Shown here: positions 34,992 through 45,251 of the stretch, piece by piece
How the letters are laid out: the number at the start of each line of letters is the position of its first letter
How positions within the stretch are numbered: position 1 is the first letter of the stretch
NCBI RefSeq assembly: GCF_014863545.1
Contig: NZ_CP062260.1
Coordinates: 2,170,001-2,234,000 of the forward strand
Length of the DNA stretch: 64,000 nucleotides
Reading direction: 5' to 3'
Source: Paenibacillus sp. JNUCC32
GTDB lineage: Bacteria; Bacillota; Bacilli; Paenibacillales; Paenibacillaceae
Translations under genes and position numbers: made by a program
Notes under the pieces: model-generated
The model's database searches: none
Seen by the model: only the letters and a program-made list of their open reading frames with translations
Told to the model about the DNA's origin: nothing

Positions 34992-35226
34992 CACTCACCA
35001 ATCTGGATTGATTGAAGAATCGCTTGTGAAAGATACATTAAAACTGGCTTATGTTGCGTTAAGCAGACCGCGCTATTTCGCAGGCGTAGCGATGCATAAA
35101 GAAAATGTTGCGGATGAAACCATTTTGGTCGCTGCAAGACATTATTGGAGGATCGTAAAAGTTGAAGAGGAACACGAATCCTTTTCAGAAGAGTTGTCGC
35201 ATCTGACATTACAATCCGTTAATTGA
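34992..35226 (+). pseudogene. UvrD-type helicase, C-terminal remnant
   Basis: SLVKDTLKLAYVALSRPRYF followed by AGVAMHKENV is the late motif of UvrD/Rep-family helicases (KxAYVAxSRPxH). About 75 codons to the natural-looking end LTLQSVN remain. The upstream edge is exactly the right end of the family A half-site, with no start codon of its own. Confidence 0.5.
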
Positions 35227-35633
35227 TTTTGGAGAAATTGAAGTGCATATCAGCCGTCTATATGCCATGAGACACCATTCTAATCCGACTTATTATGTCG
35301 TCCGACGGCTGCTGGATAACTATTGGGGACGAACTTAGTCCCAACCATCAAAATGCTTCTGATAACCCGAATTATATAAAGGAATATTTCAAACTGACCG
35401 AACCTATAGAAGGATTCGATATTCGATAACATGAAGAAAAGCCAAATGCTGGCACCCATAGCCTTGATTAACCGTAGAAGGCCAAATGTCCACATTTGTA
35501 TATGGAATGTAAACACATGTATATCGATGCTTCATTGCCCTCTACTTATAATGAAGTTGCCGCAGCAAATAGCATGGAAGGTCATGCGGGTTGCTTGTGG
35601 TAATTCGTGCAAATGACAAAGGGAGGGATATTC
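35227..35633. other. Intergenic stretch, no recognised gene
   Basis: A short frame ending NYIKEYFKLTEPIEGFDIR at about 35429 could be another gene end, but no family was recognised. GGGAGGGA at 35621-35628 is the ribosome site of the next gene. Confidence 0.4.
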
Positions 35634-38600
35634 GTGGGTTTACGGCAGAGGGTTATTTTTTTAGTTATATTTGTTACCGCTTTCATAATGGTGACCACCC
35701 TTTCGGAGAGGTCCAATGCCGCAACAGGGAATATGGCTCTAGGGAAGACGGCTTATTCGTCGTCGAACGAAGTGGATTTTCTCGGACCTGAGAAAGCGGT
35801 CGATGGGGGCACCGAACATGCAAGCCGCTGGTCTTCGGAAAGAACGGACGATCAGTGGTTTTACGTTGATCTGGGTGTGCCTGTAGAAATCGGAAGAGTA
35901 ATCATCAACTGGCAGACTCCGGCGGAGCAATATCAGATTCTCGTATCCGACGATGCGGTATCCTGGCGGAACGTATTCGCGGACAACCGCGTGCTCGTCG
36001 CGTCCGGGCCGGGTGAAGATACGATCGATTTCGAGCCGACTGTGGCGCAATACGTCAAGTTTCAAGGGGAGACGCGACGTCCTATTGAAGGCGTTTATTA
36101 CGGATACTCCTTCTGGGAATTCGAGGTATACAAAGGCAGACCTCAACTGCAGCCAATTATGGACGCGGTGAAAAACAGCATCGTCGTCTCGGAAGGGGAT
36201 ACCCTGCTGAATCTGCCCGCTGTACCGGAAGGTTATACGCTGACGCTGGTGAACACGGACAGCTTGCCGGTGATCGACGTGCAGGGCAATATTCATGCGC
36301 CGCTTGTCGATACTCAGGTTCAGCTGCTGCTGCAAATCCAGAGCGACAGCGATCCGACTTATCTTTTAACGGATAATGCGCTAGTCACCGTACCCGGTCT
36401 CTACGAGCAGACGAGCGATCGGAACCCGGAGCCGCGCGTCATTCCTTCTTTGCGTGAGTGGCTGGGCGCAACCGGCGAGTTCCGCTTGTCGGACAAATCC
36501 AAAATCGTCATTCGCGCAGATGATGAGGCGGCTCTGCGGGGGACGGCTGACATTTTGCAGCAGGACTTATTGGATTTATCGAAGTTGTCACTGACCGTTG
36601 AGGTTGGTTCTCCTCAAGAGGGAGATATCTATTTGATGCTGGATGCCGCCCATACGGGATTGGGGAAAGAGGGATATGAGCTGAATATCGGCGAATATGC
36701 TTCTGTTGCTGCGTCCGAGCAGACGGGTGTCATGTTCGGCACGAGAACGATCTTGCAGCTGCTCGGCCACGCTGCCGATCATAAAGCGATGCCTAAGGGG
36801 CAATCGCGCGATTATCCGAAATACCCAGATCGGGGCTTTATGCTCGATGTGGGCCGCAAGTTTTATACGATCGAGTTTTTGCAGGACTATGTCAAGCTGA
36901 TGTCCTACTATAAGATGAACCGGTTCCAGATTCACCTGAACGATGATGTCGACGATGTCGGTTACTTCCGTCTGGAGAGCGAGAAATTTCCGGGAGTGAC
37001 GAGCAAGGACGGCTATTATACGAAGCAGCAATTCAGAGACCTGCAGCTGCTTGGGATGGAATACGGCGTAAACGTCGTGCCGGAAATTGATACGCCGGGC
37101 CACTCCGGCGCGTTCATCGCCTACGATTCTCGATTGGGCAGCAACAATCAACTGGATATCCATCGTCCAGAGACGCTCGACTTCATTAAAGCGCTGTTTG
37201 ACGAGTATCTCGACGGCAGCAATCCGACCTTCGTCGGCCCGGATGTGCACGTCGGCACGGATGAATATTTCGGCGACGACAAGGAGGCGTTCCGCAGGTA
37301 CGCGGATATGCTCCTTAACCACATTAACAGCAAAGGCAAACGCGCCCGTCTATGGGGCAGTCTGTCCGCATACGACGGCACGACGCCGGTCAGCAACAAT
37401 GCGACGATGGACATCTGGTATGAACCGTACGGAAGCGCTCAGCAGGCCGTGGAGCTCGGCTACGATATTATCAATACCAATACGAATTTGCTCTACATCG
37501 TTCCGCAGCTGTACCGCAGTTATTTGAATTACGATTTTATTTACAACGAGTGGGAGCCCAACGATTGGCTGGAGACGAAGCTTCCTTATGCGCATCCGCA
37601 GGTCAAAGGCGGCATGTTCGCGCTCTGGAACGATGTGTCCGTAGAGAAAGGCGTATCCATGGCGGACTCGCATCAGCGGATCTTGCCTTCCATGCAAGTG
37701 CTGGCGGAAAAGCTGTGGAGAGGCAACCGAATCGATCGGAACTTCGCAAGCTTCCAGGCGGATGCCGCAAAGTACGTGGACCCGCCGGGTGTTCATCAGT
37801 CACACAAGCTTCAAATCGACAATGAGCGGCATCTCGTGCTGGATTATACCTTCGACGAAGGCTTCGCGGACCGTTCGGGGAACGGCTTTGACGGCAACGC
37901 GGTGAATGCAGGCACAGAGAAGGGAATCTTCGGTCAAGCCGTGAGGCTAAACGGCGGGGCCAGCTACGTGGAAACGCCGCTTCGCACGCTTGGTTTCGGC
38001 TGGACGATGTCCATGTGGATCAAACCGGACACTGACAACCCGCAAGGAGTTGTGCTGCTGGAATCTCCGGACGGACAGCTGAAATACAACATTGGGGGCA
38101 GCGGCAAAATCGCCATCACAAAAGAAAATTACGTCAGCGAATTCAATTATAAGCTGCCGACCGATCGCTGGACCCATGTCAGTATGATCGGCGACGACAC
38201 GGGGACCTCCATCTTCATTAACGGCAGTGAATATACGGCTACTCTCAAAGACGGCTCCAAGCTGGAAACATTCGTTCTGCCGGTAGCCAAAATCGGCAGC
38301 GAGACGAATGCGTTTAAAGGCTTGATTGACGAGCTCATCGTAAGGAACACCTACTTGGACCTGCATGGAAATCTGGCTTTGCATAAGCAAGCTGAATCCT
38401 CGCAGCCGGAATCCTCGTCCTACACGGCGGATAAAGCGGTGGACGGCAGAGGGGATACCAGATGGTCCAGCGATTGGGTGGACGATACCTGGTTCATGGT
38501 GGATCTAGGTGAAGTGAAGAACATTGATGCTGTATCTATTTTGTGGCAAACGGCATATGGTTCGAAGTACCGCATTCTCGTGTCCGAGGACAAGGAGAAC

Positions 38601-39950
38601 TGGACGAACGTTGTGAAAGACAACAACGGGGAGATTAACGGAAAGCCGGGACGTGTCGTGACTACCTTCCAGAGCACGCAAGCCAGATACGTGAAGTTCG
38701 AAGGGGTGTCCAGAGCTACTATGTTCGGCTATTCCTTTGAGGAATTTGAAGTGTACGGCGAGGAATATAAACTCGGCAATCTACGGCCGATTATCGACCT
38801 GTTGACGGCTATCGAGGCCGACAAGCTTGTGGAGGACGATTACTCTCCTGAGGGCTGGGCACAGCTTCAGCAAGCGATTGGGCAAGCGACTGCGGCTATT
38901 CAATCCGCCCAACTGTCTCGTCCTGAGGCCGAGCAGGCGTATGCCGAGCTGAGCGTTGCTCGCGATCGTCTCACGATCGAAGACGTAATGGACCTGATCG
39001 AGCTTAATGTGAACGGAAGTATCGCATCCAACCTTTACCTGCCGCAGAAAGGGCAGCTCGGTACGCGCATCGTCTGGAACAGCTCAAAACCAGACTACCT
39101 GAATGCGAATGGACAGTTGTTGAAACGTCCGTCAAGCGGGTCGGGCGACATGGAGGTCGTGCTGACCGCGACGATCAGCAAGGGAGCTGCATCCGCGGAA
39201 AAAACGTTCAAGATCAAAATCAAAGCGCTGCCTGGCTCCGGGGGCGGAGGATGGGTTCCGACTCCAGTAACTCCTGATCCGGAAGAAGGTCAAAACGGCG
39301 GTTCGAATCCGGGAGGTGAAGATCCAGGCAATGGCAATGAGAACGGCAATGGCAATGGCAATGGCGGGGAGTCCGGCGGATCGACAACGCTTCGGCTGAA
39401 CGATATTGCGAGCCATTGGGCAGAAGCGTCCATCAAACGGGCGGTTGAGCTTGGATTCGTAACGGGCTACACCGACAAGACGTTCAAGCCGAATAAGACG
39501 GTCAGCAGAGACGAATTCGTCGTCATGCTGGTCAAAGCGTTGAAGCTGCAGGGTGCGAACAGTTCGCTGGACTTCGCGGACGCAGGTTCGATTCAAACCG
39601 TGGCGAAGCCTTATATTGCACAGGCCTTGGAATCCGGCCTGATCAGCGGCTATGCGGACGGGACATTCCGACCAAAGGTTTCGATTCGTCGAGCAGAACT
39701 GGCAGCAATGATTGTTCGCGGCTTGGGTCTGAAGACTTCGGAAGGGCATGAGCTCTCTTACGCGGACGCGGATCAAATCCCGGCTTGGGCGAAGCCGTAC
39801 GTGGCAGCAGCCCAGGAGGCGGGAGTGATGAACGGTCGCGGGGACAACCGTTTCGCACCGGCCGCCTCGGCGACGAGAGCTGAAGCAGTAACCGTTATTC
39901 TAAATATGCTTGATGCGCTTGGGGAGTTGAAGGAACAGGAGCAGAACTAA
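35634..39950 (+). CDS. SLH-anchored GH20-type beta-N-acetylhexosaminidase, multidomain
   Basis: 1438 residues from GTG 35634 (GGGAGGGA 6-8 nt upstream; a longer frame starts at 35607). Order: signal peptide (to about 31); F5/8-type C carbohydrate-binding domain (33-160); GH20 N-domain (about 235-345); GH20 barrel (345-660) with VPEIDTPGHSG near 482 and the catalytic pair D543-E544 in HVGTDEYFG; LamG-like domain (733-905); second F5/8 C domain (913-1045); helical module and Ig-like domain; Gly/Asn-rich linker; three SLH repeats (1256-1438). It is secreted and bound to the cell wall. The DEY form of the catalytic pair is nearer lacto-N-biosidase-type GH20 than simple hexosaminidases. Likely cotranscribed with the next gene (29-bp gap). 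Confidence 0.88.
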   Translation: MGLRQRVIFLVIFVTAFIMVTTLSERSNAATGNMALGKTAYSSSNEVDFLGPEKAVDGGTEHASRWSSERTDDQWFYVDLGVPVEIGRVIINWQTPAEQYQILVSDDAVSWRNVFADNRVLVASGPGEDTIDFEPTVAQYVKFQGETRRPIEGVYYGYSFWEFEVYKGRPQLQPIMDAVKNSIVVSEGDTLLNLPAVPEGYTLTLVNTDSLPVIDVQGNIHAPLVDTQVQLLLQIQSDSDPTYLLTDNALVTVPGLYEQTSDRNPEPRVIPSLREWLGATGEFRLSDKSKIVIRADDEAALRGTADILQQDLLDLSKLSLTVEVGSPQEGDIYLMLDAAHTGLGKEGYELNIGEYASVAASEQTGVMFGTRTILQLLGHAADHKAMPKGQSRDYPKYPDRGFMLDVGRKFYTIEFLQDYVKLMSYYKMNRFQIHLNDDVDDVGYFRLESEKFPGVTSKDGYYTKQQFRDLQLLGMEYGVNVVPEIDTPGHSGAFIAYDSRLGSNNQLDIHRPETLDFIKALFDEYLDGSNPTFVGPDVHVGTDEYFGDDKEAFRRYADMLLNHINSKGKRARLWGSLSAYDGTTPVSNNATMDIWYEPYGSAQQAVELGYDIINTNTNLLYIVPQLYRSYLNYDFIYNEWEPNDWLETKLPYAHPQVKGGMFALWNDVSVEKGVSMADSHQRILPSMQVLAEKLWRGNRIDRNFASFQADAAKYVDPPGVHQSHKLQIDNERHLVLDYTFDEGFADRSGNGFDGNAVNAGTEKGIFGQAVRLNGGASYVETPLRTLGFGWTMSMWIKPDTDNPQGVVLLESPDGQLKYNIGGSGKIAITKENYVSEFNYKLPTDRWTHVSMIGDDTGTSIFINGSEYTATLKDGSKLETFVLPVAKIGSETNAFKGLIDELIVRNTYLDLHGNLALHKQAESSQPESSSYTADKAVDGRGDTRWSSDWVDDTWFMVDLGEVKNIDAVSILWQTAYGSKYRILVSEDKENWTNVVKDNNGEINGKPGRVVTTFQSTQARYVKFEGVSRATMFGYSFEEFEVYGEEYKLGNLRPIIDLLTAIEADKLVEDDYSPEGWAQLQQAIGQATAAIQSAQLSRPEAEQAYAELSVARDRLTIEDVMDLIELNVNGSIASNLYLPQKGQLGTRIVWNSSKPDYLNANGQLLKRPSSGSGDMEVVLTATISKGAASAEKTFKIKIKALPGSGGGGWVPTPVTPDPEEGQNGGSNPGGEDPGNGNENGNGNGNGGESGGSTTLRLNDIASHWAEASIKRAVELGFVTGYTDKTFKPNKTVSRDEFVVMLVKALKLQGANSSLDFADAGSIQTVAKPYIAQALESGLISGYADGTFRPKVSIRRAELAAMIVRGLGLKTSEGHELSYADADQIPAWAKPYVAAAQEAGVMNGRGDNRFAPAASATRAEAVTVILNMLDALGELKEQEQN

Positions 39951-39979
39951 TTATGCATAGAAAGAGAGCGTGAGATTAG

Positions 39980-42900
39980 GTGAAAACTAGACGAAGTTTG
40001 ACTGCTTTGCTGCTTGTCCCGGTCATGCTGTTATCATTAATCTCCTCCGTGTATGCGGAGGAGGCGGGCATAGAAAGCGCCGGCTTTTATAATCTGGCCC
40101 AAGGGAAACCGTACACATGGTCGGAACAGCCGGAGGGTGCTTTCCCGGATGACGGGACGAAGCTGACGGACGGCAATGCCGCCGACCCCTCGCGTGACAG
40201 CGGCAACTGGGTGGGCCACCGCAACAAGAAATCCCGTTCGGTTGTATTTGATCTAGGCGAGCAAAAGACGGTTCAGGAGGTGAGCGCGCGTTTCCTGCAC
40301 GATTGGCCGAACAACGAAACGCTTGTGCCGCTCACCGTTTCGTTCTACGCGTCGGACGATGGGGCGAGCTGGGGCGTATTGTCTCATAATGCAACTCAGT
40401 TGTTATGGGGCGACCAGACCAACATCGAGACATTTGCATGGGACGGCAGCCCTGAAACTGGAGCAGTCAAGCGTGGCGATTATACCGAAGGACTCGTATA
40501 CGCTCGGTATGTGAAAGTGGTGTTCTCCATGCATCCGAGGGCATGGAGCATGATCGACGAGGTGACGATTACCGGTGCGGATGGCTTGATCGCCGGAGCG
40601 CAGCCGGTACAGCCTGAGCCGTACGCCCTCCTGCAGCCTGGAGATGCTACTGGCGGGATTCAAAACCTGGGCTTGCTGTATAACGGACACTACGCGGACG
40701 GCACAGGAAATTGGACGAAGGAACGGGCTATCCCTAATATCAGTTATGTGAACGAGCAGGGAGAGCCTGTCGATTGGCTGTTCGACGGCGTGCTGTATCT
40801 GGGCTTGACATCGGATAACGGCAGAGGCTTCGGAGCGGCAGAAGCGGCCGGAAAAGCCAGAAAACAGGAATGGGAATGGTATTTGGATAAAACGTTTAAC
40901 GCTGGCGGCGATATGAGCGCGTTGAACGAGGCGACGGTCGAGGCAGGCGTGAAGCTTGGCGAGCCCGACCATAAGACGAAGGTTGTTCTGATGATTCCAG
41001 AACCGGGCGAGTATCAGTCCGACTTCGGCAGCATTGACGGCGAGGATCTGAACTTCGATGTAGGAGCGGTCGGCGATGCCGCATCGCTGGATAACAGGGC
41101 CAAAGCGATTCAGTGGTGGGTCGATGAAGTGCAAGCCAGATGGACGGCTGCGGGTTACTCGAACCTGGAGCTCGTCGGCATGTATTGGCTGGAGGAACAA
41201 ATCAGCACGCATGCGACCGGGCCGGAGATGGTCAAGAGAGCGAGCGACATCGTTCATAACGCAGGCCTGAAGCTGTTCTGGATTCCTCATTTTATGGCCT
41301 ATAAGGCATTCATGTGGAAGGATGTCGGCATTGATGCCGTATCTCTGCAGCCGAACTATTTCTTCGAGAAACTGGACCCTTCGCGTCTGGAGGATACAGC
41401 GGATATGGCGAAGCGGTACGGCATGTCGCTGGAGCTGGAATTCGACGACCGGATGATTAACGACGCCGTCTTCCGCGAGCGGTTCATCGAGTACTTGAAC
41501 AGCGGCGTGGATACCGGTCTGATGCAGCATGGATATAAAGCTTACTATCAAGGCAACAACGCTGTATACAACGCGGCGAAAAGCACAGACCCTGCTACCC
41601 GAGTGCTTTACGATTGGCTATACCAATTCTCTAAAGGCACTTATCAGAAGCAAGACGCTGCTCCGCCTGATGTTGTAGCGCTCATGAACGGGCAGCCGAT
41701 CTCGGAGCATACGATCGTGCCTGATACGACACAGGCCGCATTCACCTGGACCATTCCGGGAGACGACGGGAGCGGGATCGTTAAAGTTACGGCCAAGTAT
41801 GACGGCAAGCCTTATACGGAAGGAACTGTTGTAGATCTGACGGGTAAGCCGGGCAAACATGTGCTGGAGCTGACGGTGGCGGCTGCCAAATCCAAAACGG
41901 TTAAATTCGTAATAGAAGCTCGTTTGGGCGCTGATGGCCTATTGGCTCTTGTTGATAAGTACGCGGACAACAAGCAGCTTAGCAATGCCGATACGGTACG
42001 CGCTATGCGCAACGCCTTGATCATGATGGAGCGTACGCAAGAGAGCAACCCTGAGCAAGCCAGGGACTATTTGCTGGCATTCAATGCGAAGCTGGAAGAA
42101 GCTAAAGGCCTTGAGTTTGTAACGGAAGGCGCTTATACGGCGCTGAAGGAAGGCGTGTATTACGAGGCTGGCAGCATCGCACAAGATAAAGAAGCAGAGG
42201 CATCCTCAACGGAAGCCGCAGGTCTGGAGCCTGCGAAGGCGCTCGACGGCGCACCGGCCACGCGTTGGGCAAGCGAAGTTCGCGATACGTCTTGGTTCCA
42301 GGTTGATCTGGACAGCCAGCAAACCTTCGACACGATCCGCATCGATTGGGAATATGCGCGCGCGGACCAATACCGTCTGAGCGTCTCGGATGATAAGCAA
42401 ACGTGGGAGCCCTTGAAAGTCGGCAACAATGGCGTGGTTAAAGCTGCCGACGGCAAGAACACCCTGGTTTTCCCGGCAACGACGGCAAGATACATCAAGT
42501 TCGAGGGATTGAATCGGGCAACGTTTTACGGTTATTCCTTTTATGAATTCGGCGTGTACGATCTTGCTCCGCAGCAAGAACTAAAGACGTTGGACGGCAT
42601 ACAAGCCGCTGTGGACGCTTCCACGAAGAAAGTCACGATTGACGGTCTGGTCATGAACGGCAAGAAAGAACATTTGTATGTGAAAGTGCTTGACCCAAAA
42701 GGCAACATTCAATATACCGGTCAGACGGGCACTGAGGATGACGGAAGCTTCCGCATCGCCTTTACGTTGACCGGAGAAGAGCAAGGGAAGTATACGGTCG
42801 AGCTTGAAACGGATGACATGACGATTCCCGAGCTGGTAACCTTCGAATACCGCAAGACGCCTACGAGTGGTGGAGGCAATGGAGGCGGCGGTGGAAGCAA

Positions 42901-44146
42901 TGGTGGTGGCAGCAGTGGAGGCAGCGGCGGAGGCGGTCAGGCGCAGAATCCGTATACCTTGCAAGCGGACGGTTCAGTCAAAGCCGTGCTTGTCCCAACG
43001 ATGAACGGCCAGCAGGCTGCCGCTGCGGTCGGGGCGTCGGATCTGAATGCCGCCATTCAGAGGGCAGTGGCCGACAGCAAAGGCAATAAACATGTTCATG
43101 TTGAATTGAAGTCGTCGAACGCGGCTGGGAGCTATGCTTTGGAGCTTCCGGCGGCTAATTTGACGAACCAGCCTAATCTGATTCTGCATATCTCCACGCC
43201 GTACGCTCAGCTTGTTTTGACTGGTGACATGCTGGCAGGAGTCAAGGAGAATGCTGTAAAGCTGCTCGTAATCGTAAGCGATTATGCGGGCGAGTATCGC
43301 AGTAACGAAGCGGCCGGGCGGATCGGCAACAGGCCAATCGTAGAAATTGCATTGCAACTGGACGGTGAAGCTCTGTCTTGGAAAAATACGAAGGCATCGA
43401 TTTCGATTGCCATTCCGTATTCGCTTCAAGCAGGAGAGCAAGCTGTTGATCTGCAAGCTTTCGAGCTGATGGGCGACAGCGCGGCGGCAATTAATGGCGC
43501 GTCTTATGACAAAGACAAGAATATGCTGCGATTCTCCATCGACCATGTCGGCGTCTATGCTATCGGCGGCAAGAATCCGGCTGCATTTAGCGACCTTGGC
43601 AAGCATGAATGGGCGCGCGAGGCGATCGAGAAGCTGGCGGAAAGAGGCATCGTCAAAGGCACCTCGATCGAAAAGGGCACGTTCAGCCCCGCAAATCAGG
43701 TAACGCGAGCTGATTTTATTTTGATGCTGGTGAACATGCTTGACCTGCGTGCCGAAATCGCCTCGACGTTCGCCGATGTGAAACCGAATGATTATTACTA
43801 TGATGCGGTCTCCATCGCCAAGCAATTGGGAATCGCTTCGGGAGTGAACGAAGTTAACTTCGCTCCTCGTGATTCAATCAGCCGCCAGGATGCTATGGTT
43901 ATGCTGACCCGAGCGCTGCAAACGACGGGGGCAATAAAGCCATCCGCATCCGGTTCAACGCTTGAGGGCTTCCGTGATGCGAGCCAGATTGCGCCATATG
44001 CTGCGGACAGCGTGGCAACGATGTTCGAGTATGGGCTGGTTACTGGCTCTAACGGCTACATGAAGCCGAAGAGTACGACCAGCAGGGCTGAAGCGGCGAT
44101 GTTCTTGTATCGCGTTCTTCAATTAATCGAGGGGCAGCAGCAGTAG
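39980..44146 (+). CDS. SLH-anchored DUF4855 protein with carbohydrate-binding domains
   Basis: 1388 residues from GTG 39980. Order: signal peptide (to about 27); F5/8-like discoidin domain (36-205) with NLAQGKPYTW and KLTDGNAAD; DUF4855 domain (about 225-555), a glycosidase-like barrel with IQNLGLLYNGHY, VGMYWLEEQ and LFWIPHFMAYK; second F5/8 C domain (731-860); a bacterial Ig-like segment; a Gly/Ser linker (964-990); three SLH repeats (1204-1388). The glutamates in WLEEQ and LELEFDDR are candidate acids but no catalytic residue is proven. It shares architecture with the upstream GH20 protein and probably works on the same wall or host glycan. Confidence 0.85.
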   Translation: MKTRRSLTALLLVPVMLLSLISSVYAEEAGIESAGFYNLAQGKPYTWSEQPEGAFPDDGTKLTDGNAADPSRDSGNWVGHRNKKSRSVVFDLGEQKTVQEVSARFLHDWPNNETLVPLTVSFYASDDGASWGVLSHNATQLLWGDQTNIETFAWDGSPETGAVKRGDYTEGLVYARYVKVVFSMHPRAWSMIDEVTITGADGLIAGAQPVQPEPYALLQPGDATGGIQNLGLLYNGHYADGTGNWTKERAIPNISYVNEQGEPVDWLFDGVLYLGLTSDNGRGFGAAEAAGKARKQEWEWYLDKTFNAGGDMSALNEATVEAGVKLGEPDHKTKVVLMIPEPGEYQSDFGSIDGEDLNFDVGAVGDAASLDNRAKAIQWWVDEVQARWTAAGYSNLELVGMYWLEEQISTHATGPEMVKRASDIVHNAGLKLFWIPHFMAYKAFMWKDVGIDAVSLQPNYFFEKLDPSRLEDTADMAKRYGMSLELEFDDRMINDAVFRERFIEYLNSGVDTGLMQHGYKAYYQGNNAVYNAAKSTDPATRVLYDWLYQFSKGTYQKQDAAPPDVVALMNGQPISEHTIVPDTTQAAFTWTIPGDDGSGIVKVTAKYDGKPYTEGTVVDLTGKPGKHVLELTVAAAKSKTVKFVIEARLGADGLLALVDKYADNKQLSNADTVRAMRNALIMMERTQESNPEQARDYLLAFNAKLEEAKGLEFVTEGAYTALKEGVYYEAGSIAQDKEAEASSTEAAGLEPAKALDGAPATRWASEVRDTSWFQVDLDSQQTFDTIRIDWEYARADQYRLSVSDDKQTWEPLKVGNNGVVKAADGKNTLVFPATTARYIKFEGLNRATFYGYSFYEFGVYDLAPQQELKTLDGIQAAVDASTKKVTIDGLVMNGKKEHLYVKVLDPKGNIQYTGQTGTEDDGSFRIAFTLTGEEQGKYTVELETDDMTIPELVTFEYRKTPTSGGGNGGGGGSNGGGSSGGSGGGGQAQNPYTLQADGSVKAVLVPTMNGQQAAAAVGASDLNAAIQRAVADSKGNKHVHVELKSSNAAGSYALELPAANLTNQPNLILHISTPYAQLVLTGDMLAGVKENAVKLLVIVSDYAGEYRSNEAAGRIGNRPIVEIALQLDGEALSWKNTKASISIAIPYSLQAGEQAVDLQAFELMGDSAAAINGASYDKDKNMLRFSIDHVGVYAIGGKNPAAFSDLGKHEWAREAIEKLAERGIVKGTSIEKGTFSPANQVTRADFILMLVNMLDLRAEIASTFADVKPNDYYYDAVSIAKQLGIASGVNEVNFAPRDSISRQDAMVMLTRALQTTGAIKPSASGSTLEGFRDASQIAPYAADSVATMFEYGLVTGSNGYMKPKSTTSRAEAAMFLYRVLQLIEGQQQ

Positions 44147-44165
44147 AAGCGGGAACAATTGATTT

Positions 44166-44212
44166 AAGCACATTCCGATTAGCGCGGTAACGCGCCCGGG
44201 GTGTGCTTTTTC
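44166..44212 (+). terminator. Terminator of the surface-glycosidase operon
   Basis: AAGCACA...TGTGCTT outer stem and GCGCG/CGCGC inner stem, followed by TTTTT. Confidence 0.75.
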
Positions 44213-44336
44213 GACGATACAGAATAGAACTTCGTAAACGGAGGGATGAGAAGTTGAAGAACTACTTGAATGAACAAACTATGTTATGCTAGATACAACA
44301 AAGTGCGTTCATTTCAAGAAAGGGGTTTAAAATGCC

Positions 44337-44609
44337 ATGTGCCGAAATATCAAGACCTTATTCAATTTCGACCCGCCTGCGACGGATGAAGAAATTCAGG
44401 CTGCAGCGCTGCAATTCGCAAGGAAGCTCTCGGGGTTTAACCGTCCTTCCAAAGCGAACGAAGCGGCGTTTAACCAAGCGGTGCAAGAGTTTACCGCCGT
44501 TGCACGGCAGCTGCTGGATTCTCTGGTGACTCAAGCCGAACCCCGCAATCGAGAGGTCGAGATCGCTCGGGCCCGGGAACGAGCCGCTAAGCGATTCGGA
44601 GAATCCTAA
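44337..44609 (+). CDS. DUF2277 family protein
   Basis: 90 residues. MCRNIKTLFNFDPPATDEEI and QFARKLSGFNRPSKANEAAF are the conserved DUF2277 blocks; small cytoplasmic proteins of unknown function found in many bacteria. AAAGGGG precedes, 11 nt from ATG 44337; an out-of-frame ATG lies at 44332. Stands alone. Confidence 0.9.
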   Translation: MCRNIKTLFNFDPPATDEEIQAAALQFARKLSGFNRPSKANEAAFNQAVQEFTAVARQLLDSLVTQAEPRNREVEIARARERAAKRFGES

Positions 44610-44834
44610 GCGGGATAGACGGAATCGCATTAAAGGTACCTAGGTTATTTGGAAACTCGATCGTTATGACTCCTGAACGTAAAACGCTGTCGAAAGTATT
44701 GAAACTCCGCCTAAAGCTTCATTGTTTCCACCGACAAAAGAGGACGTTCAACATGAAATGCCAGACGGGGGTTAATTGTTACCATTCGAGATCTCTCTCA
44801 AGTATTGTATGGGTGGGAGAATGTTATCAAGTTC

Positions 44835-44997
44835 TGTCGAGAGACAAGAACAAGGTCCCAAAGAAAGTCGCTTATTTAGCGACTTTTTTGTTTTATAGGT
44901 ACAAGTTCTTGTCCCGAGTCGAGGACAAGAACTTGTACCTATTACCGTAATGGACATGAACTTGGTCCGATTACCGATATGATAAATATCTAATCAG
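44835..44997 (+). repeat. Family B repeat with complete palindrome
   Basis: TGTCGAGAGACAAGAAC, terminator AGTCGCTTATTTAGCGACT with T-run, perfect 20-bp arms at 44895-44914 and 44923-44942, then CCGATTACCGATATG and ATATCTAATC. Both arms carry compensating changes (TAGGTA/TACCTA) relative to the copy at 34794 (TCGGTA/TACCGA). No gene was recognised in 44610-44834. Confidence 0.85.
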
Positions 44998-45116
44998 CTT
45001 GTTATTCTAACCATGATTTTGTATTATACGTGTTTTTTGATATCGTTGTCGCACATTATCACAGAGCTGCTGGGAACAATCAGTTTAAGCCACCCCAAAT
45101 AAGTTGGAGGAAGTGC

Positions 45117-45251
45117 ATGAAATGTTTCGGATCAGCGGCGATTCTCCCAGTGATCCCATCGCCCGGAGCCCGGAAGCCTACGGACGACCAGTTGGAATGG
45201 CCCTGCAAAGTGGCTGCCGCGCAGGAGAAACTGGTTAGGGGGTATGATTAA
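45117..45251 (+). CDS. Doubtful 44-residue open frame
   Basis: ATG 45117 has a well-placed GGAGG 6 nt upstream and runs MKCFGSAAILPVIPSPGARK... to a stop that overlaps another short frame (ATG 45251). No family is recognised and neither frame looks strongly protein-like; more likely a gene remnant. Confidence 0.2.
   Translation: MKCFGSAAILPVIPSPGARKPTDDQLEWPCKVAAAQEKLVRGYD

Noticed and set aside
9350..35000. CRISPR array
   Set aside because: The repeats are 100-200 bp, contain their own hairpins and are spaced by whole genes; there are no short regular spacers and no cas genes.
36588..43825. Several antisense frames of 120-380 codons within the two SLH-protein genes (for example 36588-37322, 40403-41551, 42974-43825 on the minus strand)
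   Set aside because: They lie wholly inside large genes with clear domain structure and arise from GC-biased third positions.
24836..44950. Open frames ending in VANLAAFLFYRYKFLSR-like peptides (24836-25075, 34724-34909, 44666-44950)
   Set aside because: These frames are translations of family B repeats (terminator plus palindrome), so the recurring peptide is a by-product of the repeat, not a protein family.
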